NCBI GenBank assembly: GCA_020720565.1
Contig: DYOK01000005.1
Span: forward strand, 1-24,300
From: Acetofilamentum sp.
GTDB lineage: Bacteria > Bacteroidota > Bacteroidia > Bacteroidales > JAFGXI01
Length of the DNA: 24,300 bases
Direction: 5' to 3'
A program made the position numbers and the translations under genes. Positions 6,850 to 14,373 of the stretch are shown piece by piece. Under the pieces are notes generated by a model. It saw nothing but the letters and a program-made list of their open reading frames with translations, searched no databases and was not told the DNA's origin. How positions within the stretch are numbered: position 1 is the first letter of the stretch; each line of letters begins with the position of its first letter.

Positions 6850-8784
6850 ATGACTATGGATTTTCAATATACAATTTTAATACCCGGGCTGATGTTTCTC
6901 TCCTTTGTATACAATATACTATGGGGACGAACTCAAGCACCAAAAATAGCGGGTCTCATTGGGACTACTTCTATTCTAATTGCGGCAATTTTGTCGTACT
7001 ATACTGCTTATCAGTACTTTTTTAATGTAGGTCTGGTAAACGGAACGTTCCAAGCTATTATTCCATTTAAAATGGAATGGCTCCGATTTAATGACCTTCT
7101 TTTTATTGATATGGGTGTTTTACTAGACCCAATCTCAATCATGATGTTGGTCGTTGTAACCACAATATCAAGTATGGTTCATATATACAGTTTCGGGTAT
7201 ATGCATGGCGACGATGGCTTTCCTCGATTTTACGCCTTCTTATCGCTGTTTAGTTTCTCGATGCTTGGATTGGTAATTGCTACTAACATTTTCCAAATGT
7301 ATGTTTTTTGGGAATTGGTCGGTGTATCGTCATTTTTGTTAATTGGTTATTACTACCAAAAACCATCTGCCGTTTCAGCTGCAAAAAAAGCATTTATCGT
7401 TACTCGTTTTGCAGATTTCGGGTTTTTAGTAGGTATCTTATTGATTTCGTACATTACTGGAACTTTCGATTTCGGGTTATTAAACGATCCAAATGGTGCT
7501 GCTATGACACAAGGAGCAGGTGCAGGTTTCTTGGGTTTATCGGTAATGACTTGGGCACTGATTTTAATGTTTATTGGTGGTGCTGGTAAATCGGCGATGT
7601 TCCCTTTACACATTTGGTTGCCCGATGCTATGGAAGGTCCAACGCCTGTATCGGCATTAATTCACGCTGCAACTATGGTTGTGGCTGGGGTTTATTTGGT
7701 AGCTCGTATGTTCCCATTATTTCATATTGCTGCACCAGATGCACAACAAGTGGTATTGGCAGTGGGTGGTTTTACATCTTTGTTTGCTGCGGTGATTGCC
7801 ATCACGCAAATCGATATAAAACGAGTTCTAGCATTTTCAACCTTATCTCAATTGGGATATATGATGGCTGCTCTCGGTGCTTCGGGATATGGAGCAGAAG
7901 AGGGTATAGGATACACTGCTTCGATGTGGCACCTATTTACGCACGCCATGTTTAAAGCCTTGTTGTTCCTTGGTGCCGGTTCTATTATCCATGCCGTTCA
8001 TTCGAACAATATGACCGACATGGGCGGGCTACGTAAATACATGCCCATTACTCATCTCACATTCTTGATAGGAACATTAGCCATTGCAGGGATTCCTCCA
8101 TTTGCAGGTTTCTTTTCGAAAGACGAAATATTGGTGGCATTACACCAAAGCAGCCATTTGTGGTATTGGGTTGAGGTGGTAACCGCTGGTTTGACCGCAT
8201 TCTATATGTTCCGATTATACTTTAATGTATTTTGGGGTGAAAATCGTCATTACCACCATGCACCACACGAGTCGGGTCTTGCCATGACCTTCCCCCTAAT
8301 GTTCCTTGCCTTTATGGCTATTGTGTCCGGTGGATTCTTTATGTTCGATTTTGGACAATTTATCAGTGCTAATTTAGTTCCATACGACATTCATATCCAT
8401 TGGGATGTTGCCGGTTTTTCAATTGCAGTTGCCGTTGTAGGAATATCCGTTGCAACAGTATTGTATATGAAACCATCAGCAATACCAGCTAAATTAGCTA
8501 ATGCATTTGGCCCTTTGTACAAAGCTACTTACAATAAATTTTATTTCGACGAAATTTATTTGTTTGTTACTCACAAAATCGTTTTTGGTTTAATTGCTCG
8601 TCCTTCGGCTTGGTTCGACCGACATGTAGTTGACGGATTAATGAATGCTTTAGCTTGGATTACTAATTTAGCTTCGAATTCCATTAAAGGCGTTCAAAGT
8701 GGTCAATTGCAGCATTATGCGATGAGCTTTGTTACCGGTTCGGTTGCATTGGTATTATTCCTTTTATATTTTATGACCAGATAA
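6850..8784 (+). CDS. nuoL: NADH-quinone oxidoreductase subunit L (antiporter-like)
   Basis: A 644-aa, distal proton-pumping subunit. The antiporter core is visible in order: FWELVGVSSFLLIGYY with the helix-5 glutamate, then GKSAMFPLHIWLPDAMEGPTP and VSALIHAATMVVAGVYL with the helix-7 lysine and its neighbours, then the LGYMMAALG and FTHAMFKALLFLGAGSIIHA helices. The long C-terminal part includes the predicted lateral helix and the anchoring helix that ends the protein. The length matches the family (about 610-650 aa). A second in-frame ATG at 6856 is an alternative start. nuoM follows after 13 nt. Confidence 0.97.
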   Translation: MTMDFQYTILIPGLMFLSFVYNILWGRTQAPKIAGLIGTTSILIAAILSYYTAYQYFFNVGLVNGTFQAIIPFKMEWLRFNDLLFIDMGVLLDPISIMMLVVVTTISSMVHIYSFGYMHGDDGFPRFYAFLSLFSFSMLGLVIATNIFQMYVFWELVGVSSFLLIGYYYQKPSAVSAAKKAFIVTRFADFGFLVGILLISYITGTFDFGLLNDPNGAAMTQGAGAGFLGLSVMTWALILMFIGGAGKSAMFPLHIWLPDAMEGPTPVSALIHAATMVVAGVYLVARMFPLFHIAAPDAQQVVLAVGGFTSLFAAVIAITQIDIKRVLAFSTLSQLGYMMAALGASGYGAEEGIGYTASMWHLFTHAMFKALLFLGAGSIIHAVHSNNMTDMGGLRKYMPITHLTFLIGTLAIAGIPPFAGFFSKDEILVALHQSSHLWYWVEVVTAGLTAFYMFRLYFNVFWGENRHYHHAPHESGLAMTFPLMFLAFMAIVSGGFFMFDFGQFISANLVPYDIHIHWDVAGFSIAVAVVGISVATVLYMKPSAIPAKLANAFGPLYKATYNKFYFDEIYLFVTHKIVFGLIARPSAWFDRHVVDGLMNALAWITNLASNSIKGVQSGQLQHYAMSFVTGSVALVLFLLYFMTR

Positions 8785-8797
8785 TTTTTTTGATACC

Positions 8798-10294
8798 ATG
8801 GATATATTATCATTATTAATAGTTATTCCCGTCCTTACCCTTGTTGCGATAGCCTTTTCCAAAAGCTATAAGCAAGTTCGAGTAATTGCTGCCATTGGCT
8901 CGGGAATTCAGCTGATACAAAGTTTCAATCTTGTTTGGCAGTACTTACAAGAAAGAGCCTCGGGAAACACAGCCACAATGGTTTTTACCAAAAGCTATGT
9001 TTGGTTCGAAAAATTTAATATTCATTACGACATTGGAGTCGATGGGATTTCTGTAGCATTAATTGCATTAACTGGAATTATTGTTTCTGCAGGAGTATAT
9101 GCTTCGTGGGGAGTTAAAGAGCAAGCCAAAGAATTCTTTATTTGGTTGATTCTATTAGCAACTGGGGTATTTGGTTTCTTCATTGCCATCGATTTGTTTA
9201 CCATGTTCGTGTTTTACGAAATTGCCGTAATTCCAATGTATTTACTAATTGGAGTTTGGGGATCTGGCAAAAAAGAATACTCTGCCATGAAGTTAACCTT
9301 AATGTTGATGGGTGCATCGGCAATTCTATTGGTTGCATTAATTGGATTGTACCTATATTCTGATGTCGATGGTGGAGTTAGAACGTGGAATATTCTGGAA
9401 TTGGCTAAGGTTACTATGCCAATCGAAGCTCAGCGTATATTCTTCCCAATGGCATTTGTCGGTTTTGGTGCACTTGGTGCTCTGTTTCCTTTTCATACTT
9501 GGTCTCCTGATGGTCACGCTTCGGCACCAACAGCCGTTTCGATGTTGCACGCTGGGGTATTAATGAAACTTGGAGGATATGGTGCTTTACGAATTGCTGT
9601 AGGCTTGATGCCCGAAGCAGCTCAAGAGCAAGCTTGGTTTTTTATGATATTAACAGGCATTGGTGCAGTATATGGTGCTTTTGGTGCCATTATGCAAACC
9701 GATCTTAAATACATTAATGCGTACTCTTCGGTGAGTCACTTAGCCATGATATTATTTGCAGTATTAATGTTTAATGTTACGGCTCTTAATGGTGCGGTTA
9801 TGCAGATGATTTCACACGGGTTTATTACAGCCCTCTTCTTCTCCTTAATTGGAATGATTTATGGTCGAACTCATACTAGGGATATCTATAAAATGGGCGG
9901 TTTAATGAAAGTGATGCCTATTTTAGCGGGTTCGTACATGGTGGCCAGTTTTGCTTCTCTTGGTTTACCTGGATTTAGTGCATTCGTTGCCGAAATGACC
10001 ATATTTGTAGGTGCTTTCCAAAATCCTGATATTTTTTATCGTATTACAGCGGTGTTGGTGACATCATCAATTGTAATCACAGCCGTTTATATTTTAAGAG
10101 CTGCTGGTATCCTACTTATGGGACCTATTAAAAATGAGGAATTCAAAGAATTAAGCGACTCGGTTTGGTACGAAAAAGTGACTTTGGTTATTTTAATACT
10201 CTCAATTACGGTTGTTGGTATGGCTCCACTTTGGTTGTCCAATATGATTACAGATAGTTTAACCCCAATGTTGCAACGATTTGCAGCACTTTAA
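8798..10294 (+). CDS. nuoM: NADH-quinone oxidoreductase subunit M (antiporter-like)
   Basis: A 498-aa proton-pumping subunit in the middle of the membrane arm. Characteristic segments are the helix-5 glutamate in FVFYEIAVIPMYLLIGVWG, then FPFHTWSPDGHASAPTAVSM followed by LHAGVLMKLGGYG, and further along YINAYSSVSHLAMIL and MISHGFITALFFSLIGMIYGR. The length is typical. nuoN starts 2 nt after the stop. Confidence 0.97.
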   Translation: MDILSLLIVIPVLTLVAIAFSKSYKQVRVIAAIGSGIQLIQSFNLVWQYLQERASGNTATMVFTKSYVWFEKFNIHYDIGVDGISVALIALTGIIVSAGVYASWGVKEQAKEFFIWLILLATGVFGFFIAIDLFTMFVFYEIAVIPMYLLIGVWGSGKKEYSAMKLTLMLMGASAILLVALIGLYLYSDVDGGVRTWNILELAKVTMPIEAQRIFFPMAFVGFGALGALFPFHTWSPDGHASAPTAVSMLHAGVLMKLGGYGALRIAVGLMPEAAQEQAWFFMILTGIGAVYGAFGAIMQTDLKYINAYSSVSHLAMILFAVLMFNVTALNGAVMQMISHGFITALFFSLIGMIYGRTHTRDIYKMGGLMKVMPILAGSYMVASFASLGLPGFSAFVAEMTIFVGAFQNPDIFYRITAVLVTSSIVITAVYILRAAGILLMGPIKNEEFKELSDSVWYEKVTLVILILSITVVGMAPLWLSNMITDSLTPMLQRFAAL

Positions 10295-10296
10295 TA

Positions 10297-11739
10297 ATGG
10301 AGATGTCGATTATGAACTTGAATAGTTTTATTTATATGCGTCACGAACTGGTATTGGTTGCTGTGATATTGTTGTTCTTGTTAGCCGAGATCGTTGTAGG
10401 GTCAAAAAACAAGAATTTCACAGTTAACTTTGCAGCCGGATTATTCTTATTGGCAACCGCTATCGGTTTTTTACCCATCCCTTATGGCGAAATGTTTGGC
10501 GGGATGTATCAAACATCTGAGGTTAATATTTTAATGAAAAATGTACTCAATGTTGGGGTTTTAATTGTATTCTTACAATCGATTGCTTGGCTAAAAAAAG
10601 ACGAGAACGAAGGTCGAATTACAGAATTTTTCTTACTCATTGTTTCTACATTGGTGGGGATGGATTACATGATTTCGGCTGGCGATTTCTTAATGTTTTA
10701 TCTAGGGTTAGAATTGGCTACCATTCCAATGGCTGCACTTGCTGCATACCAAGTATATAGCATTAAATCTGCCGAGGCCGGTATTAAGTTGTTGTTGTTA
10801 GCGGCACTTTCGTCGGGGATAATGTTATATGGTGTCTCGATGTTATATGGTGCCAACGAATCGTTGTACTTTGCCGATTTAATCCAAAACCTTAGCAATA
10901 ATCCTTTAAATATTTTAGGTCTTATCTTTGTGTTTTCAGGTTTAGCATTTAAAATATCGATTGTTCCATTCCACTTCTGGACTGCTGACGTTTACGAAGG
11001 TGCTCCAATGAATGTAACGTCTTACATGTCGGTTATTTCAAAAGCCTCAGCCGCATTTGTACTGATGACCCTGTTGTTTACAGTGTTTAAACAACTTTCG
11101 CAAGAATGGACCTATGCGCTTTATATTACTTCGGTTTTAACCATGACTATGGGTAACTTGTTTGCATTGCGTCAGAAAAATATCAAACGATATTTGGCCT
11201 TTTCTTCAATTGCTCAAGCCGGTTTTATATTCTTAGGGATTATTGCAGGTTCACAAATGGGTATGAGTACAGTAATCTACTTCTTAGCTATCTACATTTT
11301 CTCTAACTTAGCAGTGTTCGGTGTGGCTGGTGCAATCTTCAACCAGACCGGAAAAGAAAGTATAGACGATTACAACGGCTTGTATAAAACCAATCCAGCA
11401 TTGGCATTAACCATGACATTTGGTTTGTTCTCATTGGCTGGGATTCCTCCAGTGGCTGGATTCTTCGGCAAATTCTTCTTATTTACTGCAGCAATGGAAA
11501 GTGGCTTCTTATGGTTAACTGTAATTGCAGTGGTTAACACCATTATATCGCTTTATTACTATTTGTTAATTATTAAAGCGATGTACATTATTCCAAACGA
11601 TCAACCGATCGAAAAATTCAGTTCAGATTTCTACATGAAAGCCGGCTTGATTTTAGCGACTGTCGGTATTTTAAGTATCGGATTTTTTGGTGGAATACAC
11701 AATTACATTTTTGATATCAGTTTCGGAATACTCAACTAA
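10297..11739 (+). CDS. nuoN: NADH-quinone oxidoreductase subunit N (antiporter-like)
   Basis: A 480-aa proton-pumping subunit next to NuoK. Recognisable parts are the helix-5 glutamate in FYLGLELATIPMAALAAY, then FKISIVPFHFWTADVYEGAP, YMSVISKASAAFVLM, and the IKRYLAFSSIAQAGFIFLGI and LAGIPPVAGFFGKFFLF helices. The first ATG (10297) is used; ATGs at 10303 or 10312 would shorten the N-terminus by two or five residues and are equally possible. The gene is followed after 12 nt by an extra gene not found in classical nuo operons. Confidence 0.96.
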   Translation: MEMSIMNLNSFIYMRHELVLVAVILLFLLAEIVVGSKNKNFTVNFAAGLFLLATAIGFLPIPYGEMFGGMYQTSEVNILMKNVLNVGVLIVFLQSIAWLKKDENEGRITEFFLLIVSTLVGMDYMISAGDFLMFYLGLELATIPMAALAAYQVYSIKSAEAGIKLLLLAALSSGIMLYGVSMLYGANESLYFADLIQNLSNNPLNILGLIFVFSGLAFKISIVPFHFWTADVYEGAPMNVTSYMSVISKASAAFVLMTLLFTVFKQLSQEWTYALYITSVLTMTMGNLFALRQKNIKRYLAFSSIAQAGFIFLGIIAGSQMGMSTVIYFLAIYIFSNLAVFGVAGAIFNQTGKESIDDYNGLYKTNPALALTMTFGLFSLAGIPPVAGFFGKFFLFTAAMESGFLWLTVIAVVNTIISLYYYLLIIKAMYIIPNDQPIEKFSSDFYMKAGLILATVGILSIGFFGGIHNYIFDISFGILN

Positions 11740-11751
11740 AGAAATAGAATT

Positions 11752-12084
11752 ATGTCATTAAATAAAGCCTTTCACGAGATTAAAGAAATTGGCGGAGTAC
11801 GTTGCTCTGTTGTGGAGACCGGTTTGTCTAAAGAAAGATTCGATTTCTTAAAGTCGATTCTAGAATTTAACAAACAAGAAGTAGTGTTCGAAGAAGCAGC
11901 ACCTAAAAACGAAGGGGATAAAACCACCTTTAATTTAGGCGTTAAAGATGTGTCGTTTAATGCAATTATCTCAGTGTATCAACGTAAGTTGCGTACTAAA
12001 GATATGCATAAAATTACAGCTGATTATTGGAACCAAAAATCTACAGTAACTGAGCCCAATTATTGGGCACTCGATAAAAAGTAA
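11752..12084 (+). CDS. Unrecognised 110-aa soluble protein, last gene of the nuo operon
   Basis: I do not recognise a named family. The protein is 110 aa, hydrophilic and probably cytoplasmic, with no signal peptide, no membrane helix and a single cysteine (in GVRCSVVET). The N-terminal half looks alpha/beta (SLNKAFHEIKEIGGVR, then LSKERFDFLKSILEFNKQEVVFEE). The C-terminal third is basic and then aromatic (YQRKLRTKDMHKITADYW, ending NYWALDKK). It starts 12 nt after nuoN, uses codons like its nuo neighbours, and precedes the operon terminator, so it is almost certainly cotranscribed with complex I. Assembly factor, accessory subunit or regulator are possibilities by context only. It lacks the CxxC motifs, flavin motifs and Rossmann patterns expected of NuoE, NuoF or NuoG. 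Confidence 0.8.
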   Translation: MSLNKAFHEIKEIGGVRCSVVETGLSKERFDFLKSILEFNKQEVVFEEAAPKNEGDKTTFNLGVKDVSFNAIISVYQRKLRTKDMHKITADYWNQKSTVTEPNYWALDKK

Positions 12085-12109
12085 TTCAAACTTTTTATGG
12101 AAATATTTC

Positions 12110-12142
12110 AAGGAATCATTCATTTGAATGATTCCTTTTTTT
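12110..12142 (+). terminator. Rho-independent terminator of the nuo operon
   Basis: A 12-bp perfect stem, AAGGAATCATTC (12110-12121) with GAATGATTCCTT (12126-12137), has a 4-nt loop and a run of T residues to 12142. It begins 25 nt after the last stop codon and closes the operon. Confidence 0.93.
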
Positions 12143-12217
12143 GTGAAATTTAATCATCTTCGATTTGATCAGTTTTAAAATTCTTATTTCTTTCTTTTCT
12201 ATGTTCGAGAATTTTTT

Positions 12218-12225
12218 TAAATTTG
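12218..12225 (+). promoter_or_regulatory. Candidate -7 box of the methyltransferase gene
   Basis: TAAATTTG matches the Bacteroidetes -7 consensus TAnnTTTG and lies 31 nt before the methyltransferase ATG. No good -33 box was found at the expected distance. The short leader that follows contains an inverted repeat (12226-12257). Confidence 0.45.
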
Positions 12226-12257
12226 TAACCAATGTATAATCTTTTGTAATTTGGTTA
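12226..12257. promoter_or_regulatory. Candidate operator overlapping the methyltransferase start
   Basis: A perfect 7-bp inverted repeat, TAACCAA (12226-12232) and TTGGTTA (12251-12257), has an 18-nt spacer. It begins directly after the candidate -7 box and ends on the A of the ATG. The spacing of the half-sites (25 bp centre to centre) would suit a dimeric helix-turn-helix protein. The N-terminal HTH domain of the methyltransferase itself is the obvious candidate ligand, by analogy with the autoregulating enzymes M.EcoRII and M.SsoII. This is inference only. Confidence 0.35.
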
Positions 12258-13495
12258 TGAGCGAATATTTATCTTTGTCTGAAACAGCAGAATTACTTGG
12301 AAAAAATAAAGAAACACTTAGGCGTTGGGATAGGGAAGGAAAATTGTCTGCAGTTCGAGAACCGATGAGCAATTATCGTGTATATCGAAAGTCGGATGTG
12401 TTTGAGTTATTTTCTGATTTTATTCAAGTGGATTTAAATGAGCCCATTACAAATGTAGTTGTGCCAAACAACGAATATAAAGTTTTAGAACTTTTTGCAG
12501 GAGCAGGTGGTTTGGCTGTTGGAATGGAAAAAGCTGGTTTGAAATGTGTTGCATTAAATGAAATTGATAAATTTGCATGTCAAACTTTAAGAAAAAATCG
12601 CCCAAATTGGAATGTCTTAGAAGGTGATATAAAAGATTTTAGTTTTTCGCAGTATTTTAACAAAGTTGATGTTGTTACAGGTGGATTTCCATGTCAAGCA
12701 TTTAGTTATGCCGGGAAAAAACTAGGTTTGGCTGACGCTCGCGGAACTTTGTTTTACGAGTTTGCAAGAGTTGTAAAAGAAGTAAATCCACCAATATGCA
12801 TAGGTGAAAATGTCAGAGGATTATTAAGTCATGACAATGGTAACACACTGAGGGGAATGATTTCCATTTTAGATGAAATTGGTTACGACGTTGTTCCTAT
12901 CCAAGTATTAAAGGCTATTAACTATAAGGTTCCCCAAAAAAGAGAACGTTTAATTTTGGTTGGTATTAGAAAGGATATATCTGTAAAATATGAATATCCG
13001 AAACCATACAAAAAGATTTACAATTTGAAAGATGCTCTAAAAAAAGGAGACTTGTATGATTGCAATGTACCTAAGTCGAATGGAGCAAAATATCCCAAAA
13101 GCAAAATTGAAGTTTTAGATTTAGTCCCCCAAAAAGGCTATTGGCGTGATTTGCCTATAGAAATTCAAAAAGAATTTATGGGTGGTAGTTTCTATTTAGG
13201 TGGGGGTAAAACTGGTATTGCAAGAAGAATTGGTTGGGATGAACCATGTTTAACATTAACTTGTAGTCCAGCTCAAAAGCAAACAGAAAGATGTCATCCA
13301 GATGAAACTAGACCGTTTACAGTTCGTGAGTATGCACGAATACAAACATTTCCTGATGATTGGGAATTTTCAGGATCATTGGCACAACAATATAAACAAA
13401 TTGGAAACGCCGTACCGGTTAATTTAGGTCGCGAAGTTGGTTATTCGATAGTGAAATTTTTGAATGAATTTTACAGTTTATCAAAGCCTAAATAG
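12257..13495 (+). CDS. HTH-C5-cytosine DNA methyltransferase of a type II R-M system
   Basis: A 412-aa fusion. Residues 1-52 are a MerR/excisionase-type helix-turn-helix (SLSETAELLGKNKETLRRWD, then a wing ending VYRKSDVFELF). Residues 74-405 are a complete C5-MTase: motif I LELFAGAGGLAVG for AdoMet; motif IV GGFPCQAFS with nucleophile Cys146; motif VI ENV (184-186); motif VIII QKRER (227-231); a target-recognition region around 240-345; motif IX RPFTVREYARIQTFPDDW; and motif X QIGNAVPV. It should protect one strand pattern of the partner nuclease's site, perhaps GGNCC given the Eco47II-like partner. The ATG at 12257 is preferred to an in-frame TTG at 12251. Base composition is more A/T-rich than in the nuo genes, suggesting transfer. 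The 3' end overlaps the nuclease gene by 25 bp. Confidence 0.93.
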   Translation: MSEYLSLSETAELLGKNKETLRRWDREGKLSAVREPMSNYRVYRKSDVFELFSDFIQVDLNEPITNVVVPNNEYKVLELFAGAGGLAVGMEKAGLKCVALNEIDKFACQTLRKNRPNWNVLEGDIKDFSFSQYFNKVDVVTGGFPCQAFSYAGKKLGLADARGTLFYEFARVVKEVNPPICIGENVRGLLSHDNGNTLRGMISILDEIGYDVVPIQVLKAINYKVPQKRERLILVGIRKDISVKYEYPKPYKKIYNLKDALKKGDLYDCNVPKSNGAKYPKSKIEVLDLVPQKGYWRDLPIEIQKEFMGGSFYLGGGKTGIARRIGWDEPCLTLTCSPAQKQTERCHPDETRPFTVREYARIQTFPDDWEFSGSLAQQYKQIGNAVPVNLGREVGYSIVKFLNEFYSLSKPK

Positions 13496-14235
13496 TAACT
13501 ATAATTATCAAAAGTAATTTGGTCAAGAATTGTTCGTTTAGTTTTTTCGATTTCATCAGAAATTTCGTCCAATGCTGAATTTTCATTTACAATTTCCTCT
13601 TTTTCTGCAAATTTCAAATATGCATTAATAGCCTTTGGTAAAGCTTTATATAATTGAAAAAGGGCGTCATCTTGGCCAGTAAGTAAGGCGTAAAACTGAT
13701 CGCCTGAAATCTTGTAAACTCTTGAATGACTGTATTCTTTTCCATTAATTTCGCCTTTCCATTGTTCATTAAAACTATTTTTAGCTAAAATTTGAACCCA
13801 ATAACATTTTGCATTTTTATAGTCATTCGCATAACGAGCCAATTTTTGAAATAAAGCTTCAGCCGAACTGCTATTCATTGTATTATGTTTGTTTTTGATG
13901 TCGGCAAAAAGGGTATTATCTATCGATTTAATGTCGTATCCGCTAAGATTACCAACTTCAAAACCTTTAATACCACCTAATATTTGTTCATGAAAAGTGC
14001 CTATAGAATTGTTTATTGATTTATCTATTTGACGAAGAATTTCGGCTTGAATTAAATTATTTTCACTAATGTTGTTGAATTTTGAATCAAAAGTCAGCTT
14101 AAAAGTGTCAACCTTGTTGATGTAAAAAGACTTTTTAGATAGATTGTTTTTGGATCGTAAATAAGCTTGGTGTAAATTCCCAATACAATTTAATAAGTGC
14201 TTATCAGAAACAAAATTAACAAATTGATTAGTCAT
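13471..14235 (-). CDS. Type II restriction endonuclease, Eco47II-like
   Basis: A 254-aa cytoplasmic nuclease convergent with the methyltransferase. It has the layout of Eco47II-family enzymes, whose type member is specific for GGNCC: HEQILGGIKGFEVG, then GYDIKSIDNTLFADIKNKHNT, AEALFQKLARYANDYKNAKCYWVQI and ISGDQFYALLTGQDDALFQLY. The likely PD-(D/E)xK centre is Asp101 followed by Asp112-Ile-Lys114; Glu83 in the preceding helix may help. The frame is intact, so the enzyme is probably active. The gene is markedly A/T-rich and lysine/asparagine-heavy compared with its neighbours, consistent with horizontal transfer of the pair. The family is assigned from recalled motif similarity, and cleavage specificity is therefore tentative. 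Confidence 0.8.
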   Translation of the reverse strand: MTNQFVNFVSDKHLLNCIGNLHQAYLRSKNNLSKKSFYINKVDTFKLTFDSKFNNISENNLIQAEILRQIDKSINNSIGTFHEQILGGIKGFEVGNLSGYDIKSIDNTLFADIKNKHNTMNSSSAEALFQKLARYANDYKNAKCYWVQILAKNSFNEQWKGEINGKEYSHSRVYKISGDQFYALLTGQDDALFQLYKALPKAINAYLKFAEKEEIVNENSALDEISDEIEKTKRTILDQITFDNYSYYLGFDKL

Positions 14236-14294
14236 TTGATTTAAATTTAATTATTGTAAAGTTAGAATTTTATTCAAAATATTATCATAACTTA

Positions 14295-14302
14295 CAAAAG
14301 TA
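14295..14302 (-). promoter_or_regulatory. Candidate -7 box of the endonuclease gene
   Basis: On the minus strand the bases read TACTTTTG, matching TAnnTTTG, about 60 nt upstream of the endonuclease ATG. A TTTG at 14318-14321 (minus strand) could be the -33 element, but its 15-nt spacing is shorter than the usual 19 or more. Confidence 0.35.
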
Positions 14303-14373
14303 ATTGTAAATTAATTTCAAACATTTTTTTCTTGTTGCAGAACCATTAACTTTACCAAATAATCCTATTTGAA

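Noticed and set aside
7308..7955. Two plus-strand ORFs in another frame of nuoL
   Set aside because: They are rich in Cys, Trp and Arg, a typical off-frame signature, and lie wholly inside a conserved nuoL region.
11752..12084. Reading the last nuo-operon gene as a NuoE or NuoF remnant
   Set aside because: It has one cysteine and none of the cluster, flavin or NADH-binding motifs; the frame is intact and not a fragment.
12251..12256. Upstream TTG start for the methyltransferase
   Set aside because: It would add only two residues and lies inside the candidate operator; ATG at 12257 is the simpler choice.
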